A stretch of DNA of 64,000 nucleotides from Psychrobacter aquimaris (GCF_016107525.1 NZ_JABASR010000011.1:1-64000); one strand, 5' to 3'. Numbered from the stretch's first letter, positions 37,068-47,859 are shown. Numbers and translations: made by a program. The notes: generated by a model not told the origin, from the letters alone.

Positions 37068-39491
37068 ATGCGTACGCCTTTATTTATGAGCGCGGCAGGG
37101 TTGCCGTTAGTTGTAGCGATGATGAGTATGCCAGTGCAGGCTGCAGAATTTGTAGTCACTGACATCGGTTTCAATGGTTTGCAACGTCTAACCCCCGATA
37201 GCCTCTATCCGGTTCTGCCTATTTCGGTAGGGGATACGGTGAATGACAGTAGTTTGGCAGCCAGTATTAAGGCGCTCTATGCGACCGAAAATTTTGCTGA
37301 TATTCAAAGCCGTGTCGAAGGTGGACAGCTACGGTTTGATGTCGTTGAGCGCCCAACGATTGCTGAAGTCAATTTTGAGGGCAATAAGCTCATTCCAAAA
37401 GAAGGGCTAGAGCAAGGGCTAGACAATGCTGGTCTGTCTGTCGGTAATGTGCTGAAACAAGCCACGCTACAAGGCGTCGCCAATGAACTACAGCAGCAAT
37501 ATATCAGCCAAGGCTATTACAACAGCAATATCGAGGTTGATCAAACGTTACTTGATGGCAATCGCGTCAAGCTCGATGTGCGTTTTGTTGAAGGCAAACC
37601 TGCCAAAGTGGTCGATATTAATATCATTGGCAATAAACACTTCAGTGATGAAGAAATCAAAGACGTTTTCGCGGTAAAAGAGTCCTCTTGGACACGTCTG
37701 CTGTCAAAGTCTGATCGTTATGCCAAAGAAAAGCTGGCCGCCAGTCTAGAAAATCTAAAAGCACTTTATCAAAACGATGGTTATGTGCGTTTTGCAGTAG
37801 ATAATGCGGTGCTCAATATCAGTGAAGATAAGAGCAGTGTGTTTATCGAGGTAAGCTTGAGCGAAGGCGAACAATACCAGTTTGGCGAAGTGAATTTCTT
37901 AGGCAAGCCGACTTTTGAGAATAATGAGCTAAAAGAGTTGGTGACTTTTGCACCCAATGAAAAATACTCGCAAGCCAAGCTAGATGAAACCACCGCGGCA
38001 CTTAAGAGTCGTTATGGTAATGAAGGCTATTATTTGGCACAGGTTAGACCAGTGCCACGTATCAATGATGATACCAAAGTAGTGGATGTCGACTATTTCA
38101 TCGACCCTGCACGTCCTATTTACGTCCGTCGTATCAACTTTACTGGTAACATCAAAACTCAAGATGAAGTACTGCGCCGTGAGATGCGTCAATTAGAAGG
38201 CGCATTGGCGACTAGTGACAAAATCCAGTTGTCACGCACACGTCTGATGCGTACTGGCTTTTTTAAAGCCGTCAACGTTGATGTGAAACCAGTACCGAAC
38301 CAGCCAGACCAAGTAGATATTAACTATACGGTTGAAGAACAGCCTTCTGGTAGTTCAACGATTGCGGCGGGTTACTCGCAAAGCGGCGGTGTGACTTTCC
38401 AGTTAGATCTAACACAAAATAACTTTATGGGTACGGGTAACCGTGTGAAAGCGGCATTATCGCGCTCAGAAACCCGTGATTCTTATAGCTTGGGTTATAC
38501 CGATCCGTACTTTACCGAGAATGGCGTCTCACAAGGTCTTAGTGCCTATTATCGTGAAACGAAATACGATGATAGAAACGTCAGTAACTATGTCACCGAT
38601 TCTTATGGTGCCACGCTCAACTATAGCTATCCTGTTGATGAAACCAAGCGCGTGAGTGCGGGTTTGAACGTCGATAATACCTCAGTCCGAGGCGGTCGCT
38701 TCTTAGGTGTATCAAACGTACAGCAAATTATTGACGATGGCGGCACGTTTGAAAACTTTGTCAATGATGAAAATGAGGCTTCTGGACGTACAGGCTTCAA
38801 AAATGATTACAATACTTATAACCTGCTATTTGGCTGGGACTATAGTACTTTAGATCGCCCAGTGTTCCCGACCAAAGGCATGAGCCATACGGTCGATGGG
38901 ACCATTGGTTTAGGTGATGCCAGTTATCAAAAACTCGTTTATCGCGGCAATATCTATTATCCTTTCTACAAAGACTGGGTCGCACGTGGTTATACCAAGC
39001 TTGGTTATGGTAACGATTTGCCATTTTATGAAAACTTCTACGCTGGGGGCTATGGCTCTGTACGTGGTTATGAAGCCTCAACACTTGGGCCAAAATCACA
39101 AACGTATTATGATGCCATAAATGATGACGTGCGTTACAAAGACGAAGATATCGGTGGTAATGCGCTAGTCAGCTTCGGTAGTGAGCTAATATTGCCAATG
39201 CCGTTTAAGGGTGATTGGGCGGATCAAGTGCGTCCAGTATTGTTCGCTGAAGGTGGTCAAGTATTTGATACTACCGATAAAGAAGATCGTACTTTTATCA
39301 ATCCTAATGACGGTACTGATACGGGTGTGCCCCTGCTGACACAAGATAATAGTATGCGCTTTAGTGCGGGTGCAGGTATAACATGGTATACACCAATTGG
39401 TCCAATTTCACTAAGTTATGCTATACCTATTGGTGATAAAGAAGGCGATGAAACTGAAAAAGTTCAGTTCCAGATTGGTAATACGTTCTAA
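37068..39491 (+). CDS. bamA: Outer membrane protein assembly factor BamA
   Basis: Central subunit of the BAM complex, which inserts beta-barrel proteins in the outer membrane. A Sec signal peptide ends at PVQA/AEF (about residue 25). Five POTRA domains occupy about 25-425, and a 16-stranded barrel follows to the terminal phenylalanine (FQIGNTF), the typical recognition end. YGSVRGYEASTLGPK matches the conserved VRGF/Y loop motif. 807 residues is normal. ATG 37068 is preferred to GTG 37062. The next gene is lpxD; skp (ompH), normally between them, is missing. Confidence 0.98.
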   Translation: MRTPLFMSAAGLPLVVAMMSMPVQAAEFVVTDIGFNGLQRLTPDSLYPVLPISVGDTVNDSSLAASIKALYATENFADIQSRVEGGQLRFDVVERPTIAEVNFEGNKLIPKEGLEQGLDNAGLSVGNVLKQATLQGVANELQQQYISQGYYNSNIEVDQTLLDGNRVKLDVRFVEGKPAKVVDINIIGNKHFSDEEIKDVFAVKESSWTRLLSKSDRYAKEKLAASLENLKALYQNDGYVRFAVDNAVLNISEDKSSVFIEVSLSEGEQYQFGEVNFLGKPTFENNELKELVTFAPNEKYSQAKLDETTAALKSRYGNEGYYLAQVRPVPRINDDTKVVDVDYFIDPARPIYVRRINFTGNIKTQDEVLRREMRQLEGALATSDKIQLSRTRLMRTGFFKAVNVDVKPVPNQPDQVDINYTVEEQPSGSSTIAAGYSQSGGVTFQLDLTQNNFMGTGNRVKAALSRSETRDSYSLGYTDPYFTENGVSQGLSAYYRETKYDDRNVSNYVTDSYGATLNYSYPVDETKRVSAGLNVDNTSVRGGRFLGVSNVQQIIDDGGTFENFVNDENEASGRTGFKNDYNTYNLLFGWDYSTLDRPVFPTKGMSHTVDGTIGLGDASYQKLVYRGNIYYPFYKDWVARGYTKLGYGNDLPFYENFYAGGYGSVRGYEASTLGPKSQTYYDAINDDVRYKDEDIGGNALVSFGSELILPMPFKGDWADQVRPVLFAEGGQVFDTTDKEDRTFINPNDGTDTGVPLLTQDNSMRFSAGAGITWYTPIGPISLSYAIPIGDKEGDETEKVQFQIGNTF

Positions 39492-39609
39492 CTTAGCATG
39501 ATTGTTTGCGTTCATCTCATTCCCGATAGCAGTTACTTAGATGAACGTAGCATCTGTTAAATATCAGTAGATCGCCAAGGTGATTGTTCAGCTTGGCGAT
39601 TGTCTTATT

Positions 39610-39633
39610 CATAATAATAGTCATAATAATAGT
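39610..39633 (+). repeat. Tandem 12-bp repeat just before lpxD
   Basis: CATAATAATAGT occurs twice in a row (39610-39621, 39622-39633), ending 4 bp before the lpxD start at 39638. It occupies the place where a Shine-Dalgarno should be, and none is visible. Copy number could vary by slippage and alter translation. Confidence 0.6.
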
Positions 39634-39637
39634 CACT

Positions 39638-40654
39638 ATGATAACGATTGAGCAACTTATCACTCGGATTGAGCAGCGTCAGCCTATTACCAATAAGGCT
39701 GAAATTAACGCTGAACAGTTACGTCAAAAATTCAGCAGTATTGGTAGCTTGGCCACGGCTGATCATAATCAGCTAAGTTTTTTGGCTGATCCCCATTATA
39801 TTTCTAGTCTGGCAATAAGTAACGCAGGGGCTGTATTGGTCACTGCAGAATATCGCGACCAAGTGCCCGCCACAGCGATAGCATTAGTTGTTGCAAGCCC
39901 ATACTTAGCTTATGCTGGTGCCAGCCAGTTGTTTGCTCGTGAGTCACTGTCTGGTGGCATTCACCCTAGTGCTGTAATTGCTGAGAGTGCAGTCATCGGT
40001 GAGCAGGTGAATATCGGAGCTTTTTGTGTGATCGCTGATTATGTACAAATTGGTGCGCGTAGCTCACTTGCTGCACATGTAGTGATCGACGCAAATACGA
40101 CTATTGGTACTGATGGCGTCATTAAATCACAAGTGGTGATCGGGCATGATTGTGTCATCGGTGACCATGTGAGGTTACACGCAGGTGTGAGTGTGGGTGC
40201 AGAAGGTTTTGGTTTTGCACCAACCAAAGATCCTAGCGCCACTGGCTGGGAGCGTATTGCTCAGTTAGGACGGGTAGTGATAGGCAACCATGTACGAATT
40301 GGTAGTCAAACTTGCATTGACCGAGGAGCCATCGATGATACGGTCATTGGCAATCACGTTATTATTGATAATTTGGTACAAATTGCTCATAACGTGCGTA
40401 TCGGTGATGGCACGGCCATCGCTGCCCAAACGGGTATCGCAGGCAGTACTAGTATAGGCAAGCGCTGTATTATTGGCGGTGCGGTCGGTATCACGGGTCA
40501 TATCGAGATTACCGATGATGTCACTTTATCTGGGATGACCATGGTAACCAAATCTATCAAAAACGCCGGTTCATACTCATCTGGAACGGCTGCGATGCCG
40601 ACAGCTAACTGGCGACGGGCAGCTGTACGCTTTCGCCAGCTTGGGCGTGATTAG
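39638..40654 (+). CDS. lpxD: UDP-3-O-(3-hydroxyacyl)glucosamine N-acyltransferase
   Basis: Third step of lipid A synthesis: transfers an acyl chain from acyl-ACP to the 2-amino group. A small N-terminal uridine-binding domain is followed by a left-handed beta-helix of hexapeptide repeats (about residues 100-310) with the catalytic-type His in QIAHNVRIGDG and the GSQTCIDRGAIDDT block. The frame is open upstream to 39584, but that extension would translate the tandem repeat as an Ile/Val run; ATG 39638 gives 338 residues, close to E. coli (341). It is the first of lpxD-fabZ-lpxA. Confidence 0.96.
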   Translation: MITIEQLITRIEQRQPITNKAEINAEQLRQKFSSIGSLATADHNQLSFLADPHYISSLAISNAGAVLVTAEYRDQVPATAIALVVASPYLAYAGASQLFARESLSGGIHPSAVIAESAVIGEQVNIGAFCVIADYVQIGARSSLAAHVVIDANTTIGTDGVIKSQVVIGHDCVIGDHVRLHAGVSVGAEGFGFAPTKDPSATGWERIAQLGRVVIGNHVRIGSQTCIDRGAIDDTVIGNHVIIDNLVQIAHNVRIGDGTAIAAQTGIAGSTSIGKRCIIGGAVGITGHIEITDDVTLSGMTMVTKSIKNAGSYSSGTAAMPTANWRRAAVRFRQLGRD

Positions 40655-40724
40655 CGCAAATATCAATCCATATACAAACACAGTAAAATCATAGCGATTT
40701 AAAACATAGCAAGGAAGCACCATT

Positions 40725-41234
40725 ATGAGCGGCACCGATATCGATATTTTAAATGACAAAGAAATGAAAAGCTTAGCTGAACAAGGTCTTACGCTGCCAT
40801 TAACTTACCATACTTTAAAGCATTATTTGCCACACCGTTATCCTTTCTTATTGGTCGACAGGATTATTGATTGCACACCTGGTGAGTGCATTACGGGTAT
40901 TAAGAATGTGACGATCAATGAAGAATTCTTCAATGGTCATTTTCCTGATGAGCCGATTATGCCAGGGGTACTCATGGTTGAGTGCATGGCTCAGGTTTCA
41001 GGTGTGCTCGGATTTATTAGTGCCGGTCTAACCGCAGAAGATGGTTATTTATATCTGTTTGCAGGTGTTGATAAAGTTCGTTTTAAGCGTCGAGTGATTC
41101 CTGGTGATCAGCTGACTATTCGTGCCAAAACAGTGATGCAGAAGCGTGGTATTTATAAATTTGACTGCACTGTACATGTTGATGATGAGTTAGCCGCCAG
41201 TGCACAAATAATGATTGCCCGCCAAGAGCAATAA
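40725..41234 (+). CDS. fabZ: 3-hydroxyacyl-ACP dehydratase FabZ
   Basis: Hot-dog-fold dehydratase of type II fatty acid synthesis, acting on short and long 3-hydroxyacyl-ACPs. It competes with LpxA/LpxD for 3-hydroxyacyl-ACP, which explains its position between them. The catalytic histidine is in LPHRYPFLLVDRI and the glutamate in GHFPDEPIMPGVLMVE. 169 residues, with about 18 extra at the N-terminus. AAGGAAG lies eight bases before the ATG, a good ribosome site. Confidence 0.97.
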   Translation: MSGTDIDILNDKEMKSLAEQGLTLPLTYHTLKHYLPHRYPFLLVDRIIDCTPGECITGIKNVTINEEFFNGHFPDEPIMPGVLMVECMAQVSGVLGFISAGLTAEDGYLYLFAGVDKVRFKRRVIPGDQLTIRAKTVMQKRGIYKFDCTVHVDDELAASAQIMIARQEQ

Positions 41235-41262
41235 CGTTTATTAATCGCCATTATCTCCGTAG

Positions 41263-41305
41263 TTGACCTAAATCTTTAAAGAAAGTATCTAAAGAATTAG
41301 GTCAA
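41263..41305 (+). repeat. Hairpin 1 between fabZ and lpxA
   Basis: TTGACCTAAATCTTTA (41263-41278) and TAAAGAATTAGGTCAA (41290-41305) pair over 15 of 16 positions (one A-A mismatch) around an 11-nt loop. A short A-run, not a T-run, follows, so it is not a standard terminator on the plus strand. Confidence 0.6.
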
Positions 41306-41308
41306 AAT

Positions 41309-41333
41309 GGGTCATAAGCATTATAATTGACCC
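41309..41333 (+). repeat. Hairpin 2 between fabZ and lpxA
   Basis: GGGTCA (41309-41314) and TGACCC (41328-41333) form a 6-bp stem directly after hairpin 1. The two together hold four GGTCA/TGACC half-sites within 71 bp, about 100 bp before lpxA. They could be protein-binding sites or an RNA element. Confidence 0.45.
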
Positions 41334-41435
41334 TCGTATTTAACAGCAGAGCCATGCTTAGGTTTTTTCATAAAACTAAATTGGCTGTATTTGTTTTACC
41401 ATTTACTCGCATCAGATCATACAAAGGCCCACATT

Positions 41436-42215
41436 ATGAGTCAGATCCATCCAACAGCACTCATCTCACCGTCCGCCCAGATTGATGAGACTGCTATCAT
41501 TGGTCCGTATTGTATCGTCGGTGATGAGGTAACGATTGGCGCTCACACGGTTTTGCATCGCCATGTAGTTGTCACCAAATTGACGCGTATTGGTCAACAC
41601 AATGAGTTTTATCAGTTTGCGAGCATTGGCGAGGATCCTCAGGATTTAAAGTATGCTGGTGAGCGTACGTGGCTTGAGATTGGCGATCATAATACCATTC
41701 GAGAAGCCTGTAGCTTACACCGAGGCACCGCACAAGATAGTGAGATAACTAAAATAGGCAGCCATAATCTTCTGATGGTTAACACTCATGTGGCTCATGA
41801 CTGTGTGATTGGCGATCATAATGTATTGGCTAATAATGTTGGCGTTGCAGGTCATGTGACTATCGGTAACCACACGATCATTGGTGGTAATTCAGGTATC
41901 CATCAGTTTTGTACTGTCGATGATTATAGCTTGATTGGTGGCGCGAGTCTGATCCTAAAAGATGTAGCTGCTTTTACGATGGTATCTGGTAATCCAGCAA
42001 CGACTCATGGTCTCAATGTGGAGGGAATGCGCCGCAAAGACTGGTCAAAAGAGACTATTGATGTGTTGCGCCAAGCTTATCGTACGATTTTTAGATCCGG
42101 TTTGACGACCGTGCAAGCGCTTGAAATTTTGAATAATGAGCTGCTACCAAAAGAGCCAAAAATCCAATTGCTCATTGACTCACTACAAAAAAGTCGCCGT
42201 GGTGTGGTGCGCTAA
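41436..42215 (+). CDS. lpxA: UDP-N-acetylglucosamine O-acyltransferase
   Basis: First step of lipid A synthesis, adding a 3-hydroxyacyl chain from ACP to UDP-GlcNAc. Left-handed beta-helix of hexapeptide repeats; the catalytic histidine is in NTHVAHDCVIGDHN, followed by GVAGHVTIG and SGIHQFC. A C-terminal helical domain starts about residue 190. ATG 41436 gives 259 residues (E. coli 262); the longer frame from 41391 lacks homology. AAAGG lies eight bases upstream. lpxB, its usual follower, is not adjacent. Confidence 0.97.
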   Translation: MSQIHPTALISPSAQIDETAIIGPYCIVGDEVTIGAHTVLHRHVVVTKLTRIGQHNEFYQFASIGEDPQDLKYAGERTWLEIGDHNTIREACSLHRGTAQDSEITKIGSHNLLMVNTHVAHDCVIGDHNVLANNVGVAGHVTIGNHTIIGGNSGIHQFCTVDDYSLIGGASLILKDVAAFTMVSGNPATTHGLNVEGMRRKDWSKETIDVLRQAYRTIFRSGLTTVQALEILNNELLPKEPKIQLLIDSLQKSRRGVVR

Positions 42216-42304
42216 AACTGTGGTTAGTGTTTGCTGAAAAATATATTGGGTAAAACTATTTTAATCGACCAAACTCTTGTTAGTTATACATAAAATGACT
42301 AAAA

Positions 42305-42330
42305 GTCATAACTAATTGTTATGGCTTTTT
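42305..42330 (+). terminator. Terminator after lpxA
   Basis: AGTCATAAC (42305-42313), loop TAATT... closing GTTATGGCT, then a T-run. One G-T wobble in a 9-bp stem. It ends the lpxD-fabZ-lpxA transcript. A second short hairpin, GCCTCA/TGAGGC (42420-42434), lies in the leader of the next gene; otherwise I see nothing definite in 42331-42525. Confidence 0.65.
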
Positions 42331-42525
42331 ATGTTTATGAGCGCTTGACTTTTTTGGTGGCTTAGCAGAAACTGAGCCTTTACGATATTGTAAACAATTC
42401 TTTCTTAATGTTGCTGGATGCCTCACATTGAGGCGTTTATTGAATAGCCCGATATTTTGAATGGCTATTTATGATAATCAAGGAAGATTATCAGTGATAT
42501 TAATTGAAGCACGAGGACGGAAAAA

Positions 42526-43878
42526 ATGGCTATTAATAAACAAGAACATGCACAGTGGAGCTCAAGTTTTGGCTTCGTATTGGCAGCGGTTGGTTCAGCA
42601 GTTGGTTTGGGAAACATATGGAAGTTTCCCTATATGGTCGGTGAAAGTGGTGGTTCAGCTTTCGTTATCGCTTATTTATTCTGTATCGCGCTGGTAGGTT
42701 TTCCGATTCTAGTCGCTGAATGGCTGATTGGTCGCCGTGGACAAAAGAACCCAGTCAACACGTTTGCGGATGTTGCAGCAAGTGAAGGTAAGTCGCGCAA
42801 TTGGGGCATTGTTGGCGCGTCAGGTATTTTAGGTGGTTTCTTAATCCTATCGTTTTATAGTGTGATTGGCGGTTGGGCACTCAACTATATTACTAAAGCA
42901 GGTACAGGCAGTTTTATTGGTCAAGACAGTGATTCTATTGCTGCGACCTTTGATGCTATGTTAGCTTCAGCAGGTACGTTGACGATTTGGCATACCGTGT
43001 TTATGGCTATTACTGCTTTGATTGTCGGTATTGGTGTGACCAAAGGTATCGAGACCACGGCCAAAGTTTTAATGCCATTACTAGGCGTGATTTTGTTCGT
43101 CATCGTTGGTTATAACGTGATAAATGGTGGTTTTGGCGAAGCAGTAGCCTATCTATTCACACCCGATCTTAGCAAGTTGACTGCGGATGTGATGCTTGCA
43201 GCATTGGGTCATGCCTTCTTCACCCTATCTATTGGTATGGGTATCATGATTGCTTATGGCTCATATTTGGGTCGTGAAGTGAACTTACTAAAAACCGCCC
43301 GTACCGTTGTGATTTTAGATACGGTTATTGCTTTGGCTGCTGGTCTAGCAATTTTCCCCATCATCTTTAGCAATGGTCTAGACCCTGCTTCAGGCCCTGG
43401 TCTTATCTTTGTCAGCTTACCGATTGCTTTTGGTAGCATGGGTGCTGGGACTATTATTGGTACGTTGTTCTTCTTACTTATTACTTTTGCTGCTATTACT
43501 TCATCAATCTCATTGCTTGAGCCAACGGTTGAGTTTTTAGAAGAGCGTACGCCAATGAGTCGTACGGTATCAACCATCGTTGCAAGTACGGTGATTTGGC
43601 TATTAGGCATCGCAGCACTACTATCATTTAACCTATGGTCTGACTTTACTATTATGGGTAATGGTATCTTTGATGCATTGGATAAAATTACGAGTAAGTT
43701 CCTTTTACCTTTAACAGGTCTTGCTGCAATTGTATTCGTTGGTTGGAAAATGGACCAACGCAGTATCCAGCAAGAGCTTAATCTGTCTAATGGTGAATGG
43801 CAATTATGGCAAATCGTTGCTAAGTTTGTAGCACCAGTTGCCGTTATCGTGGTATTTGTAACCTCGTTAATGGGCTAG
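42526..43878 (+). CDS. Sodium-dependent transporter, NSS/SNF family
   Basis: Neurotransmitter:sodium symporter-family inner-membrane protein, LeuT/MhsT-like, likely importing an amino acid with Na+. About 11-12 membrane helices. The first helix has the unwound substrate/Na+ motif GFVLAAVGSAVGLGNIWKFPY. GGSAFVIAYL follows in helix 2, and helix 6 carries the FTLSIGMGIMIAYGSYL block. 450 residues is normal for bacterial members. The substrate cannot be told from sequence. ATG is preceded by ACGAGGACGG, a workable Shine-Dalgarno. Convergent with tgt. Confidence 0.93.
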   Translation: MAINKQEHAQWSSSFGFVLAAVGSAVGLGNIWKFPYMVGESGGSAFVIAYLFCIALVGFPILVAEWLIGRRGQKNPVNTFADVAASEGKSRNWGIVGASGILGGFLILSFYSVIGGWALNYITKAGTGSFIGQDSDSIAATFDAMLASAGTLTIWHTVFMAITALIVGIGVTKGIETTAKVLMPLLGVILFVIVGYNVINGGFGEAVAYLFTPDLSKLTADVMLAALGHAFFTLSIGMGIMIAYGSYLGREVNLLKTARTVVILDTVIALAAGLAIFPIIFSNGLDPASGPGLIFVSLPIAFGSMGAGTIIGTLFFLLITFAAITSSISLLEPTVEFLEERTPMSRTVSTIVASTVIWLLGIAALLSFNLWSDFTIMGNGIFDALDKITSKFLLPLTGLAAIVFVGWKMDQRSIQQELNLSNGEWQLWQIVAKFVAPVAVIVVFVTSLMG

Positions 43879-43959
43879 TTTTGATTAAATAGTGTTGAGA
43901 GCATAATATTGATAGTGACGTAGATAATTTAAATCATTAGACAATAAAAGCAATACACT

Positions 43960-43994
43960 AAAAAGGGCTTAAGATAATTCTTAAGCCCTTTTTG
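43960..43994. terminator. Bidirectional terminator between the NSS transporter gene and tgt
   Basis: AAAAAGGGCTTAAG and CTTAAGCCCTTTTT flank a 6-nt loop (43974-43979). The A-run and T-run on either side make it functional for both convergent genes. Confidence 0.88.
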
Positions 43995-44020
43995 TACGTG
44001 TAACAATTTCAAAAATATGA

Positions 44021-45205
<1,185 letters not shown>

Positions 45206-45388
45206 CTAATTATAGCATTGTTGGCAGTTTTTTTGGACATGGATGTTTATGAGACGCTGATATATCTGGCCAATGTTGCTTGGCTATAACCAAAAGATAC
45301 AGACAGCGTTATCGAGTCATTGGTAAAGTATTAGCTGGTGAGGTAGCAAAAATCGCCAGACCTTGCTTTTAGATGCTGGAGACACGAT

Positions 45389-46039
45389 ATGAAAAAGGCA
45401 ACCTACTTATTACTGAGTGGTTTACTACTAACATCAGGAGCAGCTATGGCTACCGAAGAGCCGAATTATACAGTATTGTCACAAATGGATGACTTTGAGC
45501 TGCGTCGTTATGACAAGCAGCTAGTGGCACAAACATGGGTGAGTGGTGACCAAGACTCAGCGAGTCGCGAAGGGTTTAAAGTGTTAGCCGACTATATATT
45601 TGGCAATAATACAGCGCCAACGGGCGGCAGTAGTAAAATTAGCATGACAGCACCTGTGACAATGCAGCCTGAAAATAAAAAAGGTGTTGATGAGTCACAA
45701 AAAATCGCGATGACAGCTCCAGTAAGTATGCAGCAAGACGATGGGAAGTGGCGTGTACAATTTACTATGCCCAGTAAATACACGATGCAAACACTGCCCA
45801 AACCCAACAATCCAAACATCACGATTACCGAGGTGCCAGCACAAACGTACGGTGTGATTAAGTTCTCAGGGTTAGCAGGCAGTAAAAAAGTAGCGACTAA
45901 AACGAAAGAGCTACAATCTTGGATGCAAACACAAAATTTGACTATAACGGGCACGCCTGAACTGGCACGTTATAATCCGCCTTGGACGCTGCCGTTTTTG
46001 CGCCGTAATGAAGTGATGATTGCTTATCAGCCAAAATAA
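45389..46039 (+). CDS. SOUL-family heme-binding protein, exported
   Basis: Periplasmic member of the SOUL/HBP heme-binding family; role in bacteria not defined. A Sec signal peptide (1-21, cut near AMA/TEE) leads into YTVLSQMDDFELRRYDKQLVA-like family start. SMTAPVTM and AMTAPVSM are the repeated MTAPV motifs typical of SOUL. MPSKYTMQTLPKP, PAQTYGVIKFSG and the closing YNPPWTLPFLRRNEV are all characteristic. 216 residues. GGAG lies eight bases before the ATG. It is alone between divergent tgt and convergent asd. Confidence 0.9.
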   Translation: MKKATYLLLSGLLLTSGAAMATEEPNYTVLSQMDDFELRRYDKQLVAQTWVSGDQDSASREGFKVLADYIFGNNTAPTGGSSKISMTAPVTMQPENKKGVDESQKIAMTAPVSMQQDDGKWRVQFTMPSKYTMQTLPKPNNPNITITEVPAQTYGVIKFSGLAGSKKVATKTKELQSWMQTQNLTITGTPELARYNPPWTLPFLRRNEVMIAYQPK

Positions 46040-46149
46040 TACTAGCCTCAAAGCGTATGATTAGCGTTGTCAAATTTGCTAAGCTTACTATAGATAGTAC
46101 TTGCACTCGTTTTCCGTACTATTCAAATTTTTGGAAGTGGTGTACCCAT

Positions 46150-46177
46150 AAAAAAGACAGCATTTGCTGTCTTTTTT
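46150..46177. terminator. Bidirectional terminator between the SOUL gene and asd
   Basis: AAAAAAGACAGC (46150-46161), loop ATTT, GCTGTCTTTTTT (46166-46177). Symmetric A- and T-runs serve both convergent genes. Confidence 0.88.
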
Positions 46178-46202
46178 GTACTGATTTTTTAAGAAAATAA
46201 AC

Positions 46203-47336
46203 TTAGTTTTTTTGCTCACGAATAATATTCAGCATACGACGTAATGGTTCAGCTGCGCCCCATAACAGTTGATCGCCAACGGTAAATGCGCCTAGATACT
46301 CAGGGCCCATATTGAGCTTACGCAAGCGACCTAGTGCGACTGTCAACGTACCAGTGACGGCTACGGGCGTTAAGCGATTCATGGTGGCTTCTTTGTCGTC
46401 TTCGACCAAGTCCAGCCATTCGTTGTCGCTATTTTTCAGAGCTGCTTCGATTTCCTCTAAAGGAATGTCTTTTTTGAGCTTGATGGTTAAGCCTTGAGCA
46501 TGACAGCGCATCGCGCCCACGCGGACACACATACCGTCGATAGCAATCTTATCGGCTTCAGAATTACCAAGGATTTTATTGGTTTCAACACCACCTTTCC
46601 ATTCTTCTTTTGACTGTTTGTTCTCTAGTTGAACATCAATATATGGGATTAAGCTACCAGCCAATGGCACACCAAAGTACTGTTTAGGAAAATCGTCTGA
46701 GCGTTGAGTTTGGGCGATTTTTTTATCAATCTCAAGGATGGCACTTGCAGGATCAGCCAATTCATCTTTGACCGCATCGTGTAGCACGCCCATGCCAGCG
46801 ATTAATTCGCGCATGTTGTTAGCACCAGAACCACTAGCTGCCTGATAAGTCATGGCGCTGACCCATTCTACCCAGCCTTTATTAAACAGCTCACCAATCG
46901 CCATCAACATCAGTGACACGGTACAGTTACCACCGATAAAGTCTTTTTTGCCATTGGCTAGGGCGCTATCAATGACAGTGCGATTGACTGGATCAAGAAT
47001 GATGATGCTGTCATCTTCCATTCGCAAGGTGCTTGCTGCATCAATCCAGTAGCCGTTCCACCCACTATCACGTAGCGGTTGATGGACTTGTGACGTGTAG
47101 TCGCCGCCTTGGCAGGTAATGATGACCTCACAAGCTGCTAGTGCGTCAATATCATGAGCATCTTTTAATTGGCCGGTCTGAATACCATCAAGGCTTGGTG
47201 CATCACCACCTGCGTTGCTAGTTGAGAAAAACACGGGTGTAATACCGTCAAAGTCTTTTTCCTCAGTCATGCGCTGTATTAATACTGAACCGACCATGCC
47301 GCGCCAGCCTACCAAGCCTACTGTTAAATTACTCAT
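46203..47336 (-). CDS. asd: Aspartate-semialdehyde dehydrogenase
   Basis: Reduces aspartyl phosphate to aspartate semialdehyde, the branch point to lysine/diaminopimelate, threonine and methionine. The NADP motif is [10 protein letters not shown], the nucleophile cysteine is in [10 protein letters not shown] near residue 134, and [13 protein letters not shown] holds the substrate Arg and catalytic His. About 377 residues, like E. coli-type Asd. ATG 47336 is preferred to TTG 47345, because AAGGA lies ten bases upstream of it. It is monocistronic between a terminator and a 523-bp gap. Confidence 0.97.
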   Translation of the reverse strand: MSNLTVGLVGWRGMVGSVLIQRMTEEKDFDGITPVFFSTSNAGGDAPSLDGIQTGQLKDAHDIDALAACEVIITCQGGDYTSQVHQPLRDSGWNGYWIDAASTLRMEDDSIIILDPVNRTVIDSALANGKKDFIGGNCTVSLMLMAIGELFNKGWVEWVSAMTYQAASGSGANNMRELIAGMGVLHDAVKDELADPASAILEIDKKIAQTQRSDDFPKQYFGVPLAGSLIPYIDVQLENKQSKEEWKGGVETNKILGNSEADKIAIDGMCVRVGAMRCHAQGLTIKLKKDIPLEEIEAALKNSDNEWLDLVEDDKEATMNRLTPVAVTGTLTVALGRLRKLNMGPEYLGAFTVGDQLLWGAAEPLRRMLNIIREQKN

Positions 47337-47859
47337 GAAACTCAATCCTTTTTACCATAAATTGTTGCATTGCCAGCCGATAACAATGCCGTGAATAGCC
47401 ATAAAAAGCAAGGCGTTTTGGCTGTTTTTAGTGGTTTTTCATACACTATTAATGATGTTCAGTATAACTTTAAGTTATTAACCTAACGGCGATAGTGGCG
47501 ATGCCTCACTCGCCACAAGTAGATATCCCTAAAAAATAAAATTCGTCCGTAGTCCTGTTTATGATGGGCGGATTAAAAGTGTAATATTTTATGGCGGTTA
47601 ACGAATAATCCATAGTCATTAGTAGGCGATATGCTCCTGAAATGCTAAAGTAATCAGCTAATACCAAAACTACAAAGTACAATGAGCTGTGTCAAACTCG
47701 TTTAGCTTATGCGGTGTGGTACTTACACTTTTTTCTTGCGCCTTTAATTTTTGTCAATGTCATGACATCAGTTCAAACCATGCAAACCTTTATCATCCAA
47801 TTAACAATAAGCAGAGTGATTGGTTTAATCATCCTCTTAATAGACGGCTAATACATACT
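47337..47859. other. 523-bp gap between divergent asd and EEP-fold genes
   Basis: No reading frame with a credible start and composition is seen. It holds the two divergent promoters. Visible structures are a perfect 7-1-7 AT-rich palindrome (ATAACTT, T, AAGTTAT, 47464-47478) and a GTGGCGA/TCGCCAC hairpin (47495-47516), both on the asd side. I found no lysine-riboswitch core upstream of asd. Confidence 0.5.

Noticed and set aside
39584-39637. Hydrophobic N-terminal extension of LpxD (Ile/Val run)
   Set aside because: It arises from translating a 12-bp tandem repeat; LpxD is soluble and orthologs start at the equivalent of 39638.
47689-47859. 57-residue upstream extension of the EEP-fold protein, Cys/His-rich
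   Set aside because: No ribosome site, no homology, and the membrane helices begin normally after ATG 47860.
47337-47859. Lysine riboswitch before asd
   Set aside because: I looked for the conserved lysine-riboswitch core on the minus strand and found only a short GTGGCGA/TCGCCAC hairpin.
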